The position numbers were made by a program, and so were the translations under genes. From contig CAIUKZ010000184.1 in the NCBI GenBank assembly GCA_903899865.1, positions 1 to 18,698 of the forward strand: 18,698 nucleotides of DNA, given 5' to 3'. Below are positions 5,365-13,482 of this stretch, piece after piece. The stretch is from an uncultured Bacteroidales bacterium. GTDB taxonomy: Bacteria; Bacteroidota; Bacteroidia; Bacteroidales; Paludibacteraceae. The notes below the pieces were generated by a model that saw nothing but the letters and a program-made list of their open reading frames with translations, was not told where the DNA came from and made no database searches. Each line of letters begins with the position of its first letter. The stretch's first letter is position 1.

Positions 5365-8300
5365 ATGAAGAAATTATTGTTTGTTTATATTATTTTATCT
5401 TTTCTTGTTTTGGGCATAAAAGCTCAGAATGTAGAAACGAGCTCCTATACCCTACAATGGAAAGGGATACAAATATGGACTGCTGGCAAAGCATCTAAAT
5501 CTGTTATTAGTTTCGATGGTGCAGTATACCCAACATCCAAAGGGATTCCATATTTTAATTGTCGTAAAACATTGAAACAAGGTATGTCTTTGAAAGCAGA
5601 GATTAAAAAAGCTGTTTATATTGATGTTACTGATGAGGAAAAACTAATTTTACAAGATTTATCTTTTCCAAAAGATGTAACTGCTAAAGTGTTTGATTTT
5701 TTTGAGGATCAGAGCTTGAATGTTGATATTCAGTGTTTGCCATTTGTGTATCGCGATGGAAAATTGATGAAACTCCAATCGTTTGATTTAGTAATGGAGG
5801 TAACTACCACTGTTAGCACAACCGCCTCATCATCAGCTAATTCGAAATTAAAAAAAGTAAGTTCTCCCTCAGCAAGTTCGGTGCTCGCATCTGGCAAGTT
5901 TGTAAAGATAAAAGTGGCTAAAACGGGAGTGTATAAATTGACCTATGAAGCACTTGTAAAGATGGGAGTCAATCCGGCTTCTGTAAGGGTTTTTGGCTAT
6001 GGAGGCAATCCATTGGATCAAAACATTGTAAATAATAATTTCGATGATGTGCCCGAAATAAGTGTCTATGAAAGCAAAGGTGTGGATGGCGTGTTCAATG
6101 CAGGAGATTATGTGTTGTTTTATGCCAAAGGTCCTGTTAAAAGACATTTTAATGCTAATGAGGGTATTTACAAGCACGTAAACAATACCTATTCACAGTA
6201 TGGATATTACTTTGTAACTTCTGATGCAGGCGTGGGTAAAAGAATCAGTCCAAAGTCAGTAGTTGTTGATCCAAAACAAGCGCTAGATACCATAAAAAGA
6301 TTTCTCGACTATCAGATTTATGAGAAGGATATTAAGAGTCTTATACCCGATGGCTCAGGCAAAGAGTTTTATGGTGAGGGCTTAAAAGCTAATTCGGTTT
6401 TTAATATTCCTTTCTCATTCCCCAATGTGATTGATACAATGGAAGCTACTGTCAATTTGGATGTTGCAATCAATTCGCAGGAAAAATCATCCGTTAAGTT
6501 TTCTGTCAATGGTCTCCAAAACTATACCATTTCTGTCAATGCCAATGCTATATCTAATTATAATTATGCAGTAGCCAATAGAGGGTTAGCATATTATACT
6601 TTTTACCCCAAAGTGGAAAGCTTTGATTTTGGAATCAACTATTCAACATCAGTGTCTGGTTCTCAAGGATATTTAAATTTTGTTGAAATAAATGCCTATC
6701 GACAGTTGAAAATGACTGGTACTGTCATGCCATTCCAATGTGTTGAATATTTAAACAATGGTGGCTTTGGCAATTATTTCCTTTCTAATGCTAACTCCAA
6801 TCATCAGATATGGGATGTCACTGATGGTATAAATGTTAAGTCGCTTAGCACCGTTTTAAAGGGGTCAGAACTAAGCTTTGTTGACGGAGATAGTGATTTT
6901 ACAGAGTATTTAGCCATTGATCCTACTGCAGCAAGCTCATTTGCAGAACCAGAGCAGGTGGAGGTTACTCCCAATCAAAACCTACATGCTCTCTCACCTG
7001 CTAAAATGGTCATTATCACCCATCCGCTATTTTTAGCTCAGGCTGAGCAACTAGCCAAAGCGCATAGGGAAATTGACAATATGAGTGTGGCCGTAGTTAC
7101 AGCCGAACAAGTGTACAATGAGTTTTCGTCAGGTACCCCAGATGCGACAGCATATCGCATGTTTTTACGCATGCTTTATGATAAGGCGTCTACCCAAACA
7201 GTCAATCAACCAAAATATCTTCTGCTATTTGGAAAGGGTACGTATGATAATAGAAAACTAATTTCTAGCTCTGGTAGTAATTATCTGTTGACATACCAAG
7301 GTGATGCATCCCTAAGTTTGGCAGATTCCTATGTTTCGGACGATTATTTCGGAATGCTAAGTGACAACGAAGGTTTTAATGACATCATCTATGGAACTAT
7401 GGAGCTAGGTGTTGGGCGTTTTCCTGTTACCTCAGTACAGCAAGCTACTGATGTGGTCAACAAAACCATAGCCTACATGAAGAACGAAGAATTGGGTAAC
7501 TGGAAAAATCAATTGTGCTTTGTGGCAGATGATGAAGAGGGTGGCGAGTTTAAAACTCATGCTGATGAAATTGCCGAAGAATTTAGAATTAAGTATCCTT
7601 TTACTCAGGTAAATAAGATATACCTTGACGCCTTTAAACTTCAAAAGACTGCCAGTGGAGGTACTTATCCGATGGCAAATACGAAATTGAATAACCTCCT
7701 AAATTCGGGGATGCTTATGCTGAATTATACTGGTCATGCTGGCCCTAATGGTTGGGCTGAGGAGAAAATAATGAGCAACGAAACAATTGATAAATTGACT
7801 AATAAGCGCCTACCCATCTGGATGGTTGCCGGATGTGATTTTTCATTGTTTGATCATGATATTGTGTCGGGTGGTGAATGCCTGTTGTTGAATCCTTTGG
7901 GTGGAGGGATTGGCAGTTTAGCCTGTGCCCGATTGGCCTGGGAGAATCCAAACTCAGCGATGAATAAGTCCTTTTGTGATAAATTATTAAGAAATGTTGC
8001 AGGAGAGAACCCCAGAGTTGGTGATATGGTTCGGTCAATGAAAAACAATACTTTAAACTCCTTTGGTTTTAATAAACTTTCATTTGTGTATTTTGGTGAT
8101 CCTGCCATTGCTTTGCATTTGCCAAATAAATATCAGGTGGTAACATCCAAAATTAATACAGACTCATCCCTAGTAAGCGATACCCTGAGAGCTTTGTCTG
8201 TGGTGACTTTAGAAGGTTTTGTGGCTGATACCTTGGGAAATATTCAAGCTGGTTTTAATGGTTTTATTAATGCAACGGTTTATGATAAAGAGCAGACTAT

Positions 8301-9216
8301 GAATATGCTAAATAATCATAACGAGGACTATTCTAATAAAAAAGATGTGCTTAAATATATCGATAGACCGAGTGTTATTTTCGCTGGTCAAACACAAGTA
8401 GTAAATGGAAAGTTTAAATTGATATTCATGGTGCCTAAGGATATCAAATACAACTATGGAAGTGGTAAAATAAATTATTATGCCTACGATACAACCACCA
8501 AAAATGAAGCACAGGGTCATTATCAAAAGATAATAATTGGTGGCACCGATCCCAATTTTAATAATTATACTCTTGATGGTCCCAATGTGAATTTGTATCT
8601 CAACACACCGAGCTTCACAAATGGTGGAAAAGTAAATGAGACCCCCGTTTTCTATGCATCTGTTTCAGATCCTAATGGAATCAATACTGTAGGAACTGGT
8701 ATTGGGCATGATATGACTCTTTGCATTGATCAAAATACAGAATTTACGTATGTGTTAAATGACTATTTTCGTTCTGACTTGAATAGTTATACCTCTGGAA
8801 AGGTGCAATTTGAAATACCAGAAATTGAAGAAGGAAAGCATACCTTGACTTTCAAAGTTTGGAATTTGATAAATAATTCAACGTCAAAAACAATCGATTT
8901 TGAAGTAATAAAGGGGCTTGCACCCATGATTTTCTCCGTGACAAATCAACCCAATCCTGTGGTGACCGAAACAAAGTTTATTATTAAACACGATAGACCA
9001 GAATCCATTATTAACACCACCATCGACTTGTTTGATCTTTCTGGTAGAAAGATTTGGAGTTATTCGGGCCCCACAACCGATGAAATAAACTGGAATTTGT
9101 CTATGAGTGAGGGCGCCAATATTCAGCCAGGTGTTTACATTTACAAAGTGAGCATTTCTACATCAAATAGTGATGTTTATAGCAAAACAAATAAAATGAT
9201 TATTGTAAGACAATAA
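5365..9216 (+). CDS. porU: Type IX secretion system sortase PorU
   Basis: Gingipain-like (C25) cysteine peptidase at the outer membrane. It removes the C-terminal sorting domain of type IX cargo and transfers the cargo to a surface anchor. The 1283-residue protein starts with an SPI-type signal peptide (MKKLLFVYIILSFLVLGIKAQ). A large beta-rich N-terminal region follows, then the C25 domain at about residues 545-925, with YLLLFGKGTYDNR, VSDDYFGML and ELGVGRFPV. The catalytic pair is His791 (YTGHAGPNGW) and Cys824 (VAGCDFS). The last 80 or so residues (NPVVTETKFII, DLFDLSGRKIW, GVYIYKVSI) resemble a type IX sorting domain, as known for PorU itself, where it is retained. The length agrees with PorU of other Bacteroidota (about 1100-1300). 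porV follows, but after an unusually long gap. No consensus promoter was found in the 160 bases upstream. Confidence 0.95.
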   Translation: MKKLLFVYIILSFLVLGIKAQNVETSSYTLQWKGIQIWTAGKASKSVISFDGAVYPTSKGIPYFNCRKTLKQGMSLKAEIKKAVYIDVTDEEKLILQDLSFPKDVTAKVFDFFEDQSLNVDIQCLPFVYRDGKLMKLQSFDLVMEVTTTVSTTASSSANSKLKKVSSPSASSVLASGKFVKIKVAKTGVYKLTYEALVKMGVNPASVRVFGYGGNPLDQNIVNNNFDDVPEISVYESKGVDGVFNAGDYVLFYAKGPVKRHFNANEGIYKHVNNTYSQYGYYFVTSDAGVGKRISPKSVVVDPKQALDTIKRFLDYQIYEKDIKSLIPDGSGKEFYGEGLKANSVFNIPFSFPNVIDTMEATVNLDVAINSQEKSSVKFSVNGLQNYTISVNANAISNYNYAVANRGLAYYTFYPKVESFDFGINYSTSVSGSQGYLNFVEINAYRQLKMTGTVMPFQCVEYLNNGGFGNYFLSNANSNHQIWDVTDGINVKSLSTVLKGSELSFVDGDSDFTEYLAIDPTAASSFAEPEQVEVTPNQNLHALSPAKMVIITHPLFLAQAEQLAKAHREIDNMSVAVVTAEQVYNEFSSGTPDATAYRMFLRMLYDKASTQTVNQPKYLLLFGKGTYDNRKLISSSGSNYLLTYQGDASLSLADSYVSDDYFGMLSDNEGFNDIIYGTMELGVGRFPVTSVQQATDVVNKTIAYMKNEELGNWKNQLCFVADDEEGGEFKTHADEIAEEFRIKYPFTQVNKIYLDAFKLQKTASGGTYPMANTKLNNLLNSGMLMLNYTGHAGPNGWAEEKIMSNETIDKLTNKRLPIWMVAGCDFSLFDHDIVSGGECLLLNPLGGGIGSLACARLAWENPNSAMNKSFCDKLLRNVAGENPRVGDMVRSMKNNTLNSFGFNKLSFVYFGDPAIALHLPNKYQVVTSKINTDSSLVSDTLRALSVVTLEGFVADTLGNIQAGFNGFINATVYDKEQTMNMLNNHNEDYSNKKDVLKYIDRPSVIFAGQTQVVNGKFKLIFMVPKDIKYNYGSGKINYYAYDTTTKNEAQGHYQKIIIGGTDPNFNNYTLDGPNVNLYLNTPSFTNGGKVNETPVFYASVSDPNGINTVGTGIGHDMTLCIDQNTEFTYVLNDYFRSDLNSYTSGKVQFEIPEIEEGKHTLTFKVWNLINNSTSKTIDFEVIKGLAPMIFSVTNQPNPVVTETKFIIKHDRPESIINTTIDLFDLSGRKIWSYSGPTTDEINWNLSMSEGANIQPGVYIYKVSISTSNSDVYSKTNKMIIVRQ

Positions 9217-9371
9217 AATGCGTTTATCACGTTTTATAGTAAACTAAGCAATGCTATAAAAACACTAAAACAGAACGAGCACGAAAAAAAATGTATGACA
9301 AAGCCACAAATTGAAAATTGAACATGTCTATGTTTTTTAACGAGCTCTATCTGACCACAAAAATTCAATTT

Positions 9372-9390
9372 TAAACAGATGAAGCACCCA
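9372..9390 (+). repeat. Duplicated porV-start-like motif, copy 1
   Basis: TAAACAGATGAAGCACCCA, identical to 9485-9503. The ATG at 9379 opens only a seven-codon frame (MKHPYPK, stop). The first 12 bases equal those at the porV start (9710-9721). Confidence 0.75.
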
Positions 9391-9438
9391 TATCCGAAAT
9401 AACAAAATGCACACAGATGGGTCTGATTCTTCAAAACC

Positions 9439-9478
9439 AACTTCACATCCCCTCCTTTGGAGGGGCTTGGGGAGGCTT
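9439..9478. repeat. REP-like palindromic repeat, copy 2
   Basis: AACTTCACATCCCCTCC followed by TTTGGAGGGGCTTGGGGAGGCTT. The core TCCCCTCC/GGAGGGG is a tight hairpin, followed by a second G-rich tract. It shares both edges with 2964-3024. Confidence 0.8.
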
Positions 9479-9484
9479 AATTAA

Positions 9485-9503
9485 TAAACAGATGAAGCAC
9501 CCA
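9485..9503 (+). repeat. Duplicated porV-start-like motif, copy 2
   Basis: Perfect 19-base repeat of 9372-9390. The ATG at 9492 is closed after four codons (MKHP, stop). An overlapping ATG at 9503 opens a short frame that is also soon closed. Confidence 0.75.
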
Positions 9504-9582
9504 TGACCAAATTAAAAAAATGGACAGACAGGGGAATTAAAAATCGGCGTAGCCAATGATTATTCAAAACAAGTCTGCTCTT

Positions 9583-9615
9583 AAAGTCCCTCAAGGGAGG
9601 GGGATGTAGGGGGCT
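9583..9615. repeat. REP-like palindromic repeat, diverged copy 3
   Basis: AAAGTCCCTCAAGGGAGGGGG followed by ATGTAGGGGGCT. It has the same layout as the other copies, a short C/G palindrome (TCCCTcaAGGGA) plus a trailing G-rich tract, but the sequence has diverged. Confidence 0.55.
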
Positions 9616-9629
9616 AAATTTTTAAACAC

Positions 9630-9701
9630 ATGAAACGAGCACGACAAATAAGCTTTGACACACAAGGAGATGTTTATGTGCGAGTTCCTTCTGACAACTA
9701 A
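9630..9701 (+). CDS. Possible 23-residue leader peptide or gene remnant before porV
   Basis: The ATG sits in the repeated context TAAACACATGAA. It opens MKRARQISFDTQGDVYVRV and ends PSDN before TAA at 9699-9701, 15 bases ahead of the porV ATG. A degraded relative of the same stretch lies at 9274-9371, where the frame is broken by stops (recognisable RARK, HVYV and LSDH pieces). It could be a translated leader controlling porV, or a fossil fragment. No family is recognised and there is no independent evidence of translation. Confidence 0.25.
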   Translation: MKRARQISFDTQGDVYVRVPSDN

Positions 9702-9716
9702 AAAAAATATAAACAG

Positions 9717-10865
9717 ATGAAAAAAGTATTTGTAACACTCCTAGTTCTTGCTTGTATGGGAGTTGAAATGTTTGGACAAGCTGAAGCGCCTATCAATAAC
9801 CCAATTTTAACTGGTGTGCCAGCACTCACTATCGCACCCGATGCAAGGGCTACTGGTATGGGAGATGTGGGTGTAGCTACTGCACCTGATGTAAATTCAC
9901 AGTATTGGAATCCTGCAAAATATGCTTTTATGGAAAGCCCTTTTGGATTTGGATTGTCATACACACCTTGGCTTAGAAAATTGCAACTTAATGATATTTA
10001 TTTGGCATATGTGGCAGGATACTATAAATTAGGTGAACGACAAGCTATCAGTGCGTCTGTAAGATCTTTTTCTATGGGAGGTATTACAACTGTTGATGTA
10101 TGGGGTCAACCAGGTATAACTGTTCAGCCAAATGAATTTGCAGTTGATTTGGCCTATTCTATGCAGTTGTCAGCCAAGTTGTCGGCCGCAGTTAGTCTTA
10201 GGTATTTAGTGACTGACCTTGGCAATGGGGCTGCAGTAGGTTCTAGTAGTGCCTATTATGCAGGTAGTACGGGTGCCGCAGATGTGTCGGTTTATTACAA
10301 AACACCCATAACAATGGAAACGGGTGAAAGTAAGTTAGCACTTGGTCTCTGTGTGTCCAATCTAGGGGGAAAGGTATCTTATGATAAAGGTCAAAATACC
10401 AACTTTATACCTTCTAATATGCGTTTTGGTGGTTCGTTTGAAATGCCTATGGATGCGTACAATAAAATTACTGTTAGTGCCGATTTTAATAAATTGTTAG
10501 TGCCCACACCTACATTCGTTTACGGAGATTCTGCCTCGTTAAATAACGTAAGTGCCATTGATGGAATATTTAAATCATTTGAAGTAGGACCTGGCGGGAT
10601 GTCAGAAAAGCTCAGAGAAATAGCATGGGGCTCTGGTTTAGAGTATTCTTACAACAATCAGTTTTTTGTACGTGGAGGTTATCGTCATGAATCGCAGTAT
10701 AAAGGAAACCGAAAGTACTACACAGCAGGTGCAGGATTTAAATTAAATGTTTTCCAGTTGGACGTTTCTTACATCATAGCAGTGGCACCGACCAATCCTT
10801 TGGATCAAACTCTACGATTTAGTCTCTCGTTTGATATGTTTGGGATTAAGAATTTAGCAGATTAA
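9717..10865 (+). CDS. porV: Type IX secretion outer-membrane protein PorV (LptO)
   Basis: FadL-like 14-strand outer-membrane barrel that collects cargo from the SprA translocon and delivers it to the PorU sortase as part of the attachment complex. The 382-residue protein begins with an SPI signal peptide (MKKVFVTLLVLACMGVEMFGQ). The PorV signature TIAPDARATGMGDVGVAT follows at residues 36-53, then SQYWNPAKYAF and alternating amphipathic strands to a barrel-type end (TLRFSLSFDMFGIKNLAD). Length and signatures agree with PorV of other Bacteroidota. Gene order porU-porV is conserved in the phylum, but here 500 bases of duplicated and palindromic DNA separate them. The start is chosen by the signal peptide and by the TAAACAGATGAA context. 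Confidence 0.95.
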   Translation: MKKVFVTLLVLACMGVEMFGQAEAPINNPILTGVPALTIAPDARATGMGDVGVATAPDVNSQYWNPAKYAFMESPFGFGLSYTPWLRKLQLNDIYLAYVAGYYKLGERQAISASVRSFSMGGITTVDVWGQPGITVQPNEFAVDLAYSMQLSAKLSAAVSLRYLVTDLGNGAAVGSSSAYYAGSTGAADVSVYYKTPITMETGESKLALGLCVSNLGGKVSYDKGQNTNFIPSNMRFGGSFEMPMDAYNKITVSADFNKLLVPTPTFVYGDSASLNNVSAIDGIFKSFEVGPGGMSEKLREIAWGSGLEYSYNNQFFVRGGYRHESQYKGNRKYYTAGAGFKLNVFQLDVSYIIAVAPTNPLDQTLRFSLSFDMFGIKNLAD

Positions 10866-10888
10866 ATTCTGTTTAGATTGTTCATTTG

Positions 10889-10931
10889 GAAATCGGTTGT
10901 GCGAATCTTAGGATTGTCAGCAACCGATTTC
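10889..10931 (+). terminator. Stem-loop downstream of porV
   Basis: GAAATCGGTTG (10889-10899) pairs perfectly with CAACCGATTTC (10921-10931). Inside, AATC pairs with GATT around TTAG. It lies 23 bases after the porV stop and about 50 before ispF. No U-tract follows, so it may be a weak terminator, an mRNA-stabilising hairpin or a structure in the ispF leader. Confidence 0.45.
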
Positions 10932-10983
10932 TGATTTATACCATGTATGGTAATCTTTACAAATAATAATTATTCTCTATATT

Positions 10984-11469
10984 ATGAATATTCGAGTTGG
11001 TTTTGGTTATGATGTTCACCGATTTGCATCAGAAAGAGAAATGTGGTTAGGTGGAATAAAAATTGAATATAAGTGGGGCTTGCTTGGTCATTCCGATGCG
11101 GATGTACTCATACATGCGTTGTGTGATGCGCTATTAGGTGCTGCCAATCTGAGAGATATCGGCTACCACTTTCCCGATACGGCAGGGGAGTTTAAAAACA
11201 TTGACAGCAAAATTCTGCTTATGGAAACCATGCTGCTGTTGAGAAATAAAGGTTTTGAGTTTGGCAATGCTGACTGCACTGTCTGTGCCGAGCAACCCAA
11301 AATCAACCCTTATATTCCAGCAATGCAACAATGTTTGTCCGAAGTGATGGGAGTGGAGATAGATACCATTTCCATCAAAGCAACGACATCTGAAAAAATG
11401 GGTTTTGTGGGGCGAGAGGAGGGTGTTGCTGCTTATGTTACGGTATTGATTTGCAAATCAGTTGTTTGA
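10984..11469 (+). CDS. ispF: 2-C-methyl-D-erythritol 2,4-cyclodiphosphate synthase
   Basis: Cytoplasmic enzyme of the non-mevalonate (MEP) isoprenoid pathway. It converts the 2-phospho-CDP-methylerythritol intermediate to the cyclic diphosphate with release of CMP. The 161-residue length is normal for the family. Metal ligands are Asp10 and His12 (GYDVHRF) and His44 in GHSDADVLIHALCDALLGA. YHFPDT (61-66), the PKINPYIP region (105-112) and the active-site segment ATTSEKMGFVGREEG (133-147) are also diagnostic. A small oddity is DCTVCAEQPK where most relatives have an aliphatic D-A-T-I/V-type strand. It follows porV by 118 bases with a stem-loop between, so cotranscription is possible but not shown. 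Confidence 0.96.
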   Translation: MNIRVGFGYDVHRFASEREMWLGGIKIEYKWGLLGHSDADVLIHALCDALLGAANLRDIGYHFPDTAGEFKNIDSKILLMETMLLLRNKGFEFGNADCTVCAEQPKINPYIPAMQQCLSEVMGVEIDTISIKATTSEKMGFVGREEGVAAYVTVLICKSVV

Positions 11470-11546
11470 TGTCATTCTGATGTCTTGTCTATACAGAGAT
11501 TAATAATCTCTATACGATTTTGTTGTGTGTTTTTTGATATACTGTT

Positions 11547-11554
11547 TATATTTG
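11547..11554 (+). promoter_or_regulatory. Predicted peroxiredoxin promoter, -7 box
   Basis: TATATTTG matches TAnnTTTG, 37 bases before the ATG at 11592. A TTG at 11523-11525 lies 21 bases upstream, close to the expected -33 spacing. Confidence 0.6.
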
Positions 11555-11591
11555 CATCAGAATTAATTAACCAATAAACCCAATAAGAATT

Positions 11592-12224
11592 ATGTCAGTA
11601 TTAGTAGGTAAAAAAGCTCCAGCTTTCAATAGCAAAGCAGTCATCAATGGTGGTGAAATAGTAGAGAACTTCTCTCTAGATCAGTATGAAGGTCAAAAGT
11701 ATGTGGTGTTTTTCTTCTATCCAGCCGATTTTACATTTGTATGCCCAACGGAATTATTGGCATTCCAAGAAAAAGCGGAAGAATTTGCTGCTCGTAACAC
11801 TGTTGTTATCGGTGCTTCAACAGATTCAGAATTTTCGCACTGGAAATGGTTGCAAACTCCAACCAATGAAGGTGGCATCAAAGGTGTGAAATATACATTA
11901 GTAGTAGATCAAAACCTTAATATCAGCGCAAAATATGATGTGTTGATTGGCGCAGAAGAGTATGATGAGAATGGTGATGTGGCATTTGTGGGAGAACCTA
12001 AAGCATATCGTGGTTTGTTCTTGATTGACAAACAAGGTGTGGTGCGTCATCAGTTGGTAAACGATTTGCCACTTGGACGCAATGTAGATGAGGTATTACG
12101 TCTTATCGATGCACTACAATTCGTAGAACAACATGGTGAGGTTTGCCCTGCCAACTGGAAAAAAGGTGATAAATCACTTAAACCTACTCAAGAAGGTATA
12201 GCAAGTTACTTGTCTGAAAAATAG
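11592..12224 (+). CDS. Typical 2-Cys peroxiredoxin (AhpC/Prx1 type)
   Basis: Thiol peroxidase that reduces hydrogen peroxide and organic peroxides in the cytoplasm. Of 210 residues, the peroxidatic Cys51 lies in FYPADFTFVCPTE, with Pro44 and Thr48 of the active-site P-x3-T-x2-C motif. The conserved Arg140 (AYRGLFLID) completes the site. The resolving Cys185 lies in GEVCPANW, typical of dimeric 2-Cys enzymes. A slightly enlarged loop (EEYDENGDVAFVGEP, 122-136) precedes the Arg strand. No ahpF-like reductase gene is adjacent, so the electron donor (thioredoxin, AhpF or other) cannot be told. It appears to be a single-gene unit, with its own promoter box upstream and a hairpin terminator downstream. 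Confidence 0.95.
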   Translation: MSVLVGKKAPAFNSKAVINGGEIVENFSLDQYEGQKYVVFFFYPADFTFVCPTELLAFQEKAEEFAARNTVVIGASTDSEFSHWKWLQTPTNEGGIKGVKYTLVVDQNLNISAKYDVLIGAEEYDENGDVAFVGEPKAYRGLFLIDKQGVVRHQLVNDLPLGRNVDEVLRLIDALQFVEQHGEVCPANWKKGDKSLKPTQEGIASYLSEK

Positions 12225-12254
12225 TTTTCTTCATAGTTTATTTTTTTTGATTGG

Positions 12255-12290
12255 AAACGCCACTTCTCATTTTTGAGGGTGGTGTTTTTT
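12255..12290 (+). terminator. Intrinsic terminator after the peroxiredoxin gene
   Basis: AAACGCCACTTCTCA pairs with TGAGGGTGGTGTTT around a short T loop (G-U pairs and one bulge), followed by a T run. It lies about 30 bases past the stop codon. Confidence 0.7.
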
Positions 12291-12333
12291 ATTGAATTAT
12301 TTCCTCTCTATCATGTGTTAAATGATATTTAAG

Positions 12334-12341
12334 TATATTTG
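12334..12341 (+). promoter_or_regulatory. Predicted promoter -7 box for the 12365 gene
   Basis: TATATTTG matches TAnnTTTG exactly, 24 bases before the ATG at 12365 and beyond the preceding terminator. No clear -33 TTG. Confidence 0.5.
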
Positions 12342-12364
12342 TACATTAATTTAAATTTTTCATA

Positions 12365-13441
12365 ATGATCAGGTCTGTTTATATCCTACTTTTAGTTTTT
12401 CTTACCGTTCTTTCTTTTCAGTCTTATTCACAGCAATTGGAGTGGAAAACCGGTGTCAATTACTTTTTTGACAATACCGAGTTTGCAAAATCCACCATCA
12501 CCAAGGATCAAACCATGACTGGTACCCACATTGCTCCAGAGCTGGGTGTGTCATGGGATTCAACGCACTTTGTTTATGGTGGGTTGGACATGCTCAAACT
12601 GTCAGGGTCAAGGAATGTAATCGATAGCATTCATCCCATTGCTTATTATCAATATAAGTCCAAATCCATGTCTTTCTATGCGGGAGCTTTTCCGCGTGGG
12701 AAATTATTATCCAACTATTCGAGCCTGTTTTTCCAAGACTCTATTTATAATTTTCGACCTACCCTCACCGGTATTTTTTGGAAAGTGGGTCAAGCAAAGT
12801 CATTTTTTACCTTTTGGATGGACTGGTCTGGTCACCAGACATTTACCGATCACGAAACTTTCTTTGTGGGTGGTTCTGGGCATCATCGAATGGGTCGGTT
12901 TTTTGTTGATTTTCAGTCCTATATGTTTCATTATGCCAGCACCATGGCTGTGAAGTATCATGTTACTGACAATCTGTTGGGACACTTGTCTTTTGGTGCC
13001 GACTACTCTAATAGCACTGGTTTGGATACCTTGATGCTAGCAGTGGGTGTGCTCGGAGGGGTGGAACGCGATAGAACAGTTTTCGATAAGCCTGCACCAC
13101 AACCCGTGGGAGCAGTGGTGCGATTTAATGCCGAATACAAAGGTATAGGAACTGATAACATGCTGTATGTAGGTGATCCTAGAAATGTGTATTATAATAA
13201 GTACAATACGAATATGTATTGGAACAATCCATTTCTTCAATCGAATTATTATTTGCTAAACCAGGTTTATATCAATTTATTGAAACGTCAGGATGTGAGA
13301 ATCCGTTTGGTCTCAAGGCAACATTTTTCAGAGGGAAAACTGATGTTTGAGCAGTATTTTACTGCATTGGTCAGCCTCGATAGTTCGGAGAAAAATACGG
13401 ATAAATCACTTCCGTTTCTGAAAAGATTACTGGGGAAGTAA
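12365..13441 (+). CDS. Exported protein of unknown function, possibly an outer-membrane barrel
   Basis: I do not recognise a family. The 358-residue frame has a clear SPI signal peptide (MIRSVYILLLVFLTVLSFQSYSQ), no lipobox and no further long hydrophobic helix. The mature part is rich in Tyr, Phe, Trp and Gly with many short alternating segments (HFVYGGLDMLKLSG, MSFYAGAFPRG, HLSFGADYS, LLNQVYINLL), which would suit an outer-membrane beta-barrel or another beta-rich envelope protein. The middle carries a His-rich stretch (HQTFTDHETFF, GSGHHRMGRF). The C-terminus (LPFLKRLLGK) lacks the aromatic last residue common in barrels. It has its own promoter box and follows a terminator, so it is probably monocistronic. 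Confidence 0.88.
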   Translation: MIRSVYILLLVFLTVLSFQSYSQQLEWKTGVNYFFDNTEFAKSTITKDQTMTGTHIAPELGVSWDSTHFVYGGLDMLKLSGSRNVIDSIHPIAYYQYKSKSMSFYAGAFPRGKLLSNYSSLFFQDSIYNFRPTLTGIFWKVGQAKSFFTFWMDWSGHQTFTDHETFFVGGSGHHRMGRFFVDFQSYMFHYASTMAVKYHVTDNLLGHLSFGADYSNSTGLDTLMLAVGVLGGVERDRTVFDKPAPQPVGAVVRFNAEYKGIGTDNMLYVGDPRNVYYNKYNTNMYWNNPFLQSNYYLLNQVYINLLKRQDVRIRLVSRQHFSEGKLMFEQYFTALVSLDSSEKNTDKSLPFLKRLLGK

Positions 13442-13482
13442 ACGAGTTGACGAGTAAACAAGGTAAATGCCGAATTTGCAAA

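Larger units (their letters stand above)
9217..9716. other. Mosaic porU-porV intergenic region, 500 bp
   Basis: No real gene is seen. The stretch is a patchwork: segment A (9274-9371), B (9372-9438), a REP-like palindrome (9439-9478), B' (9485-9570), a second palindrome (9583-9615), A' (9623-9709), then porV. A and A' share AACGAGCACGA (9274-9284 and 9634-9644) and a diverged stretch around CTGAC. B and B' share TAAACAGATGAAGCACCCA (9372-9390, 9485-9503) and GATTnTTCAAAAC (from 9425 and 9558). The motif TAAACA(G/C)ATGAA, the exact initiation context of porV, occurs four times (9372, 9485, 9623, 9710). It looks like repeated local duplication of the porV leader with inserted repeats. Confidence 0.7.

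Noticed and set aside
7799..8108. Minus-strand frames of 79 and 84 codons across the porU catalytic region, plus others at 5869-6177, 7432-7644 and 8308-8526
   Set aside because: They are antisense to conserved C25 peptidase sequence or other porU sequence and have no promoter or family match.
9234..9446. 70-codon minus-strand frame in the porU-porV gap
   Set aside because: It overlaps the duplicated leader segments and a REP-like palindrome, has a low-complexity aromatic/Cys translation, and the region is better explained by duplications.
9503..9560. Short frame from ATG 9503 (MTKLKKWTDRG and so on)
   Set aside because: It is about 18 codons inside a repeat-derived patch, with no conservation evidence in the paired copy, which is out of frame.
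9372..9721. CRISPR-like interpretation of the repeated units before porV
   Set aside because: There are only two to four short, diverged copies with irregular spacing, the units contain the gene's own start context, and no cas gene is present.
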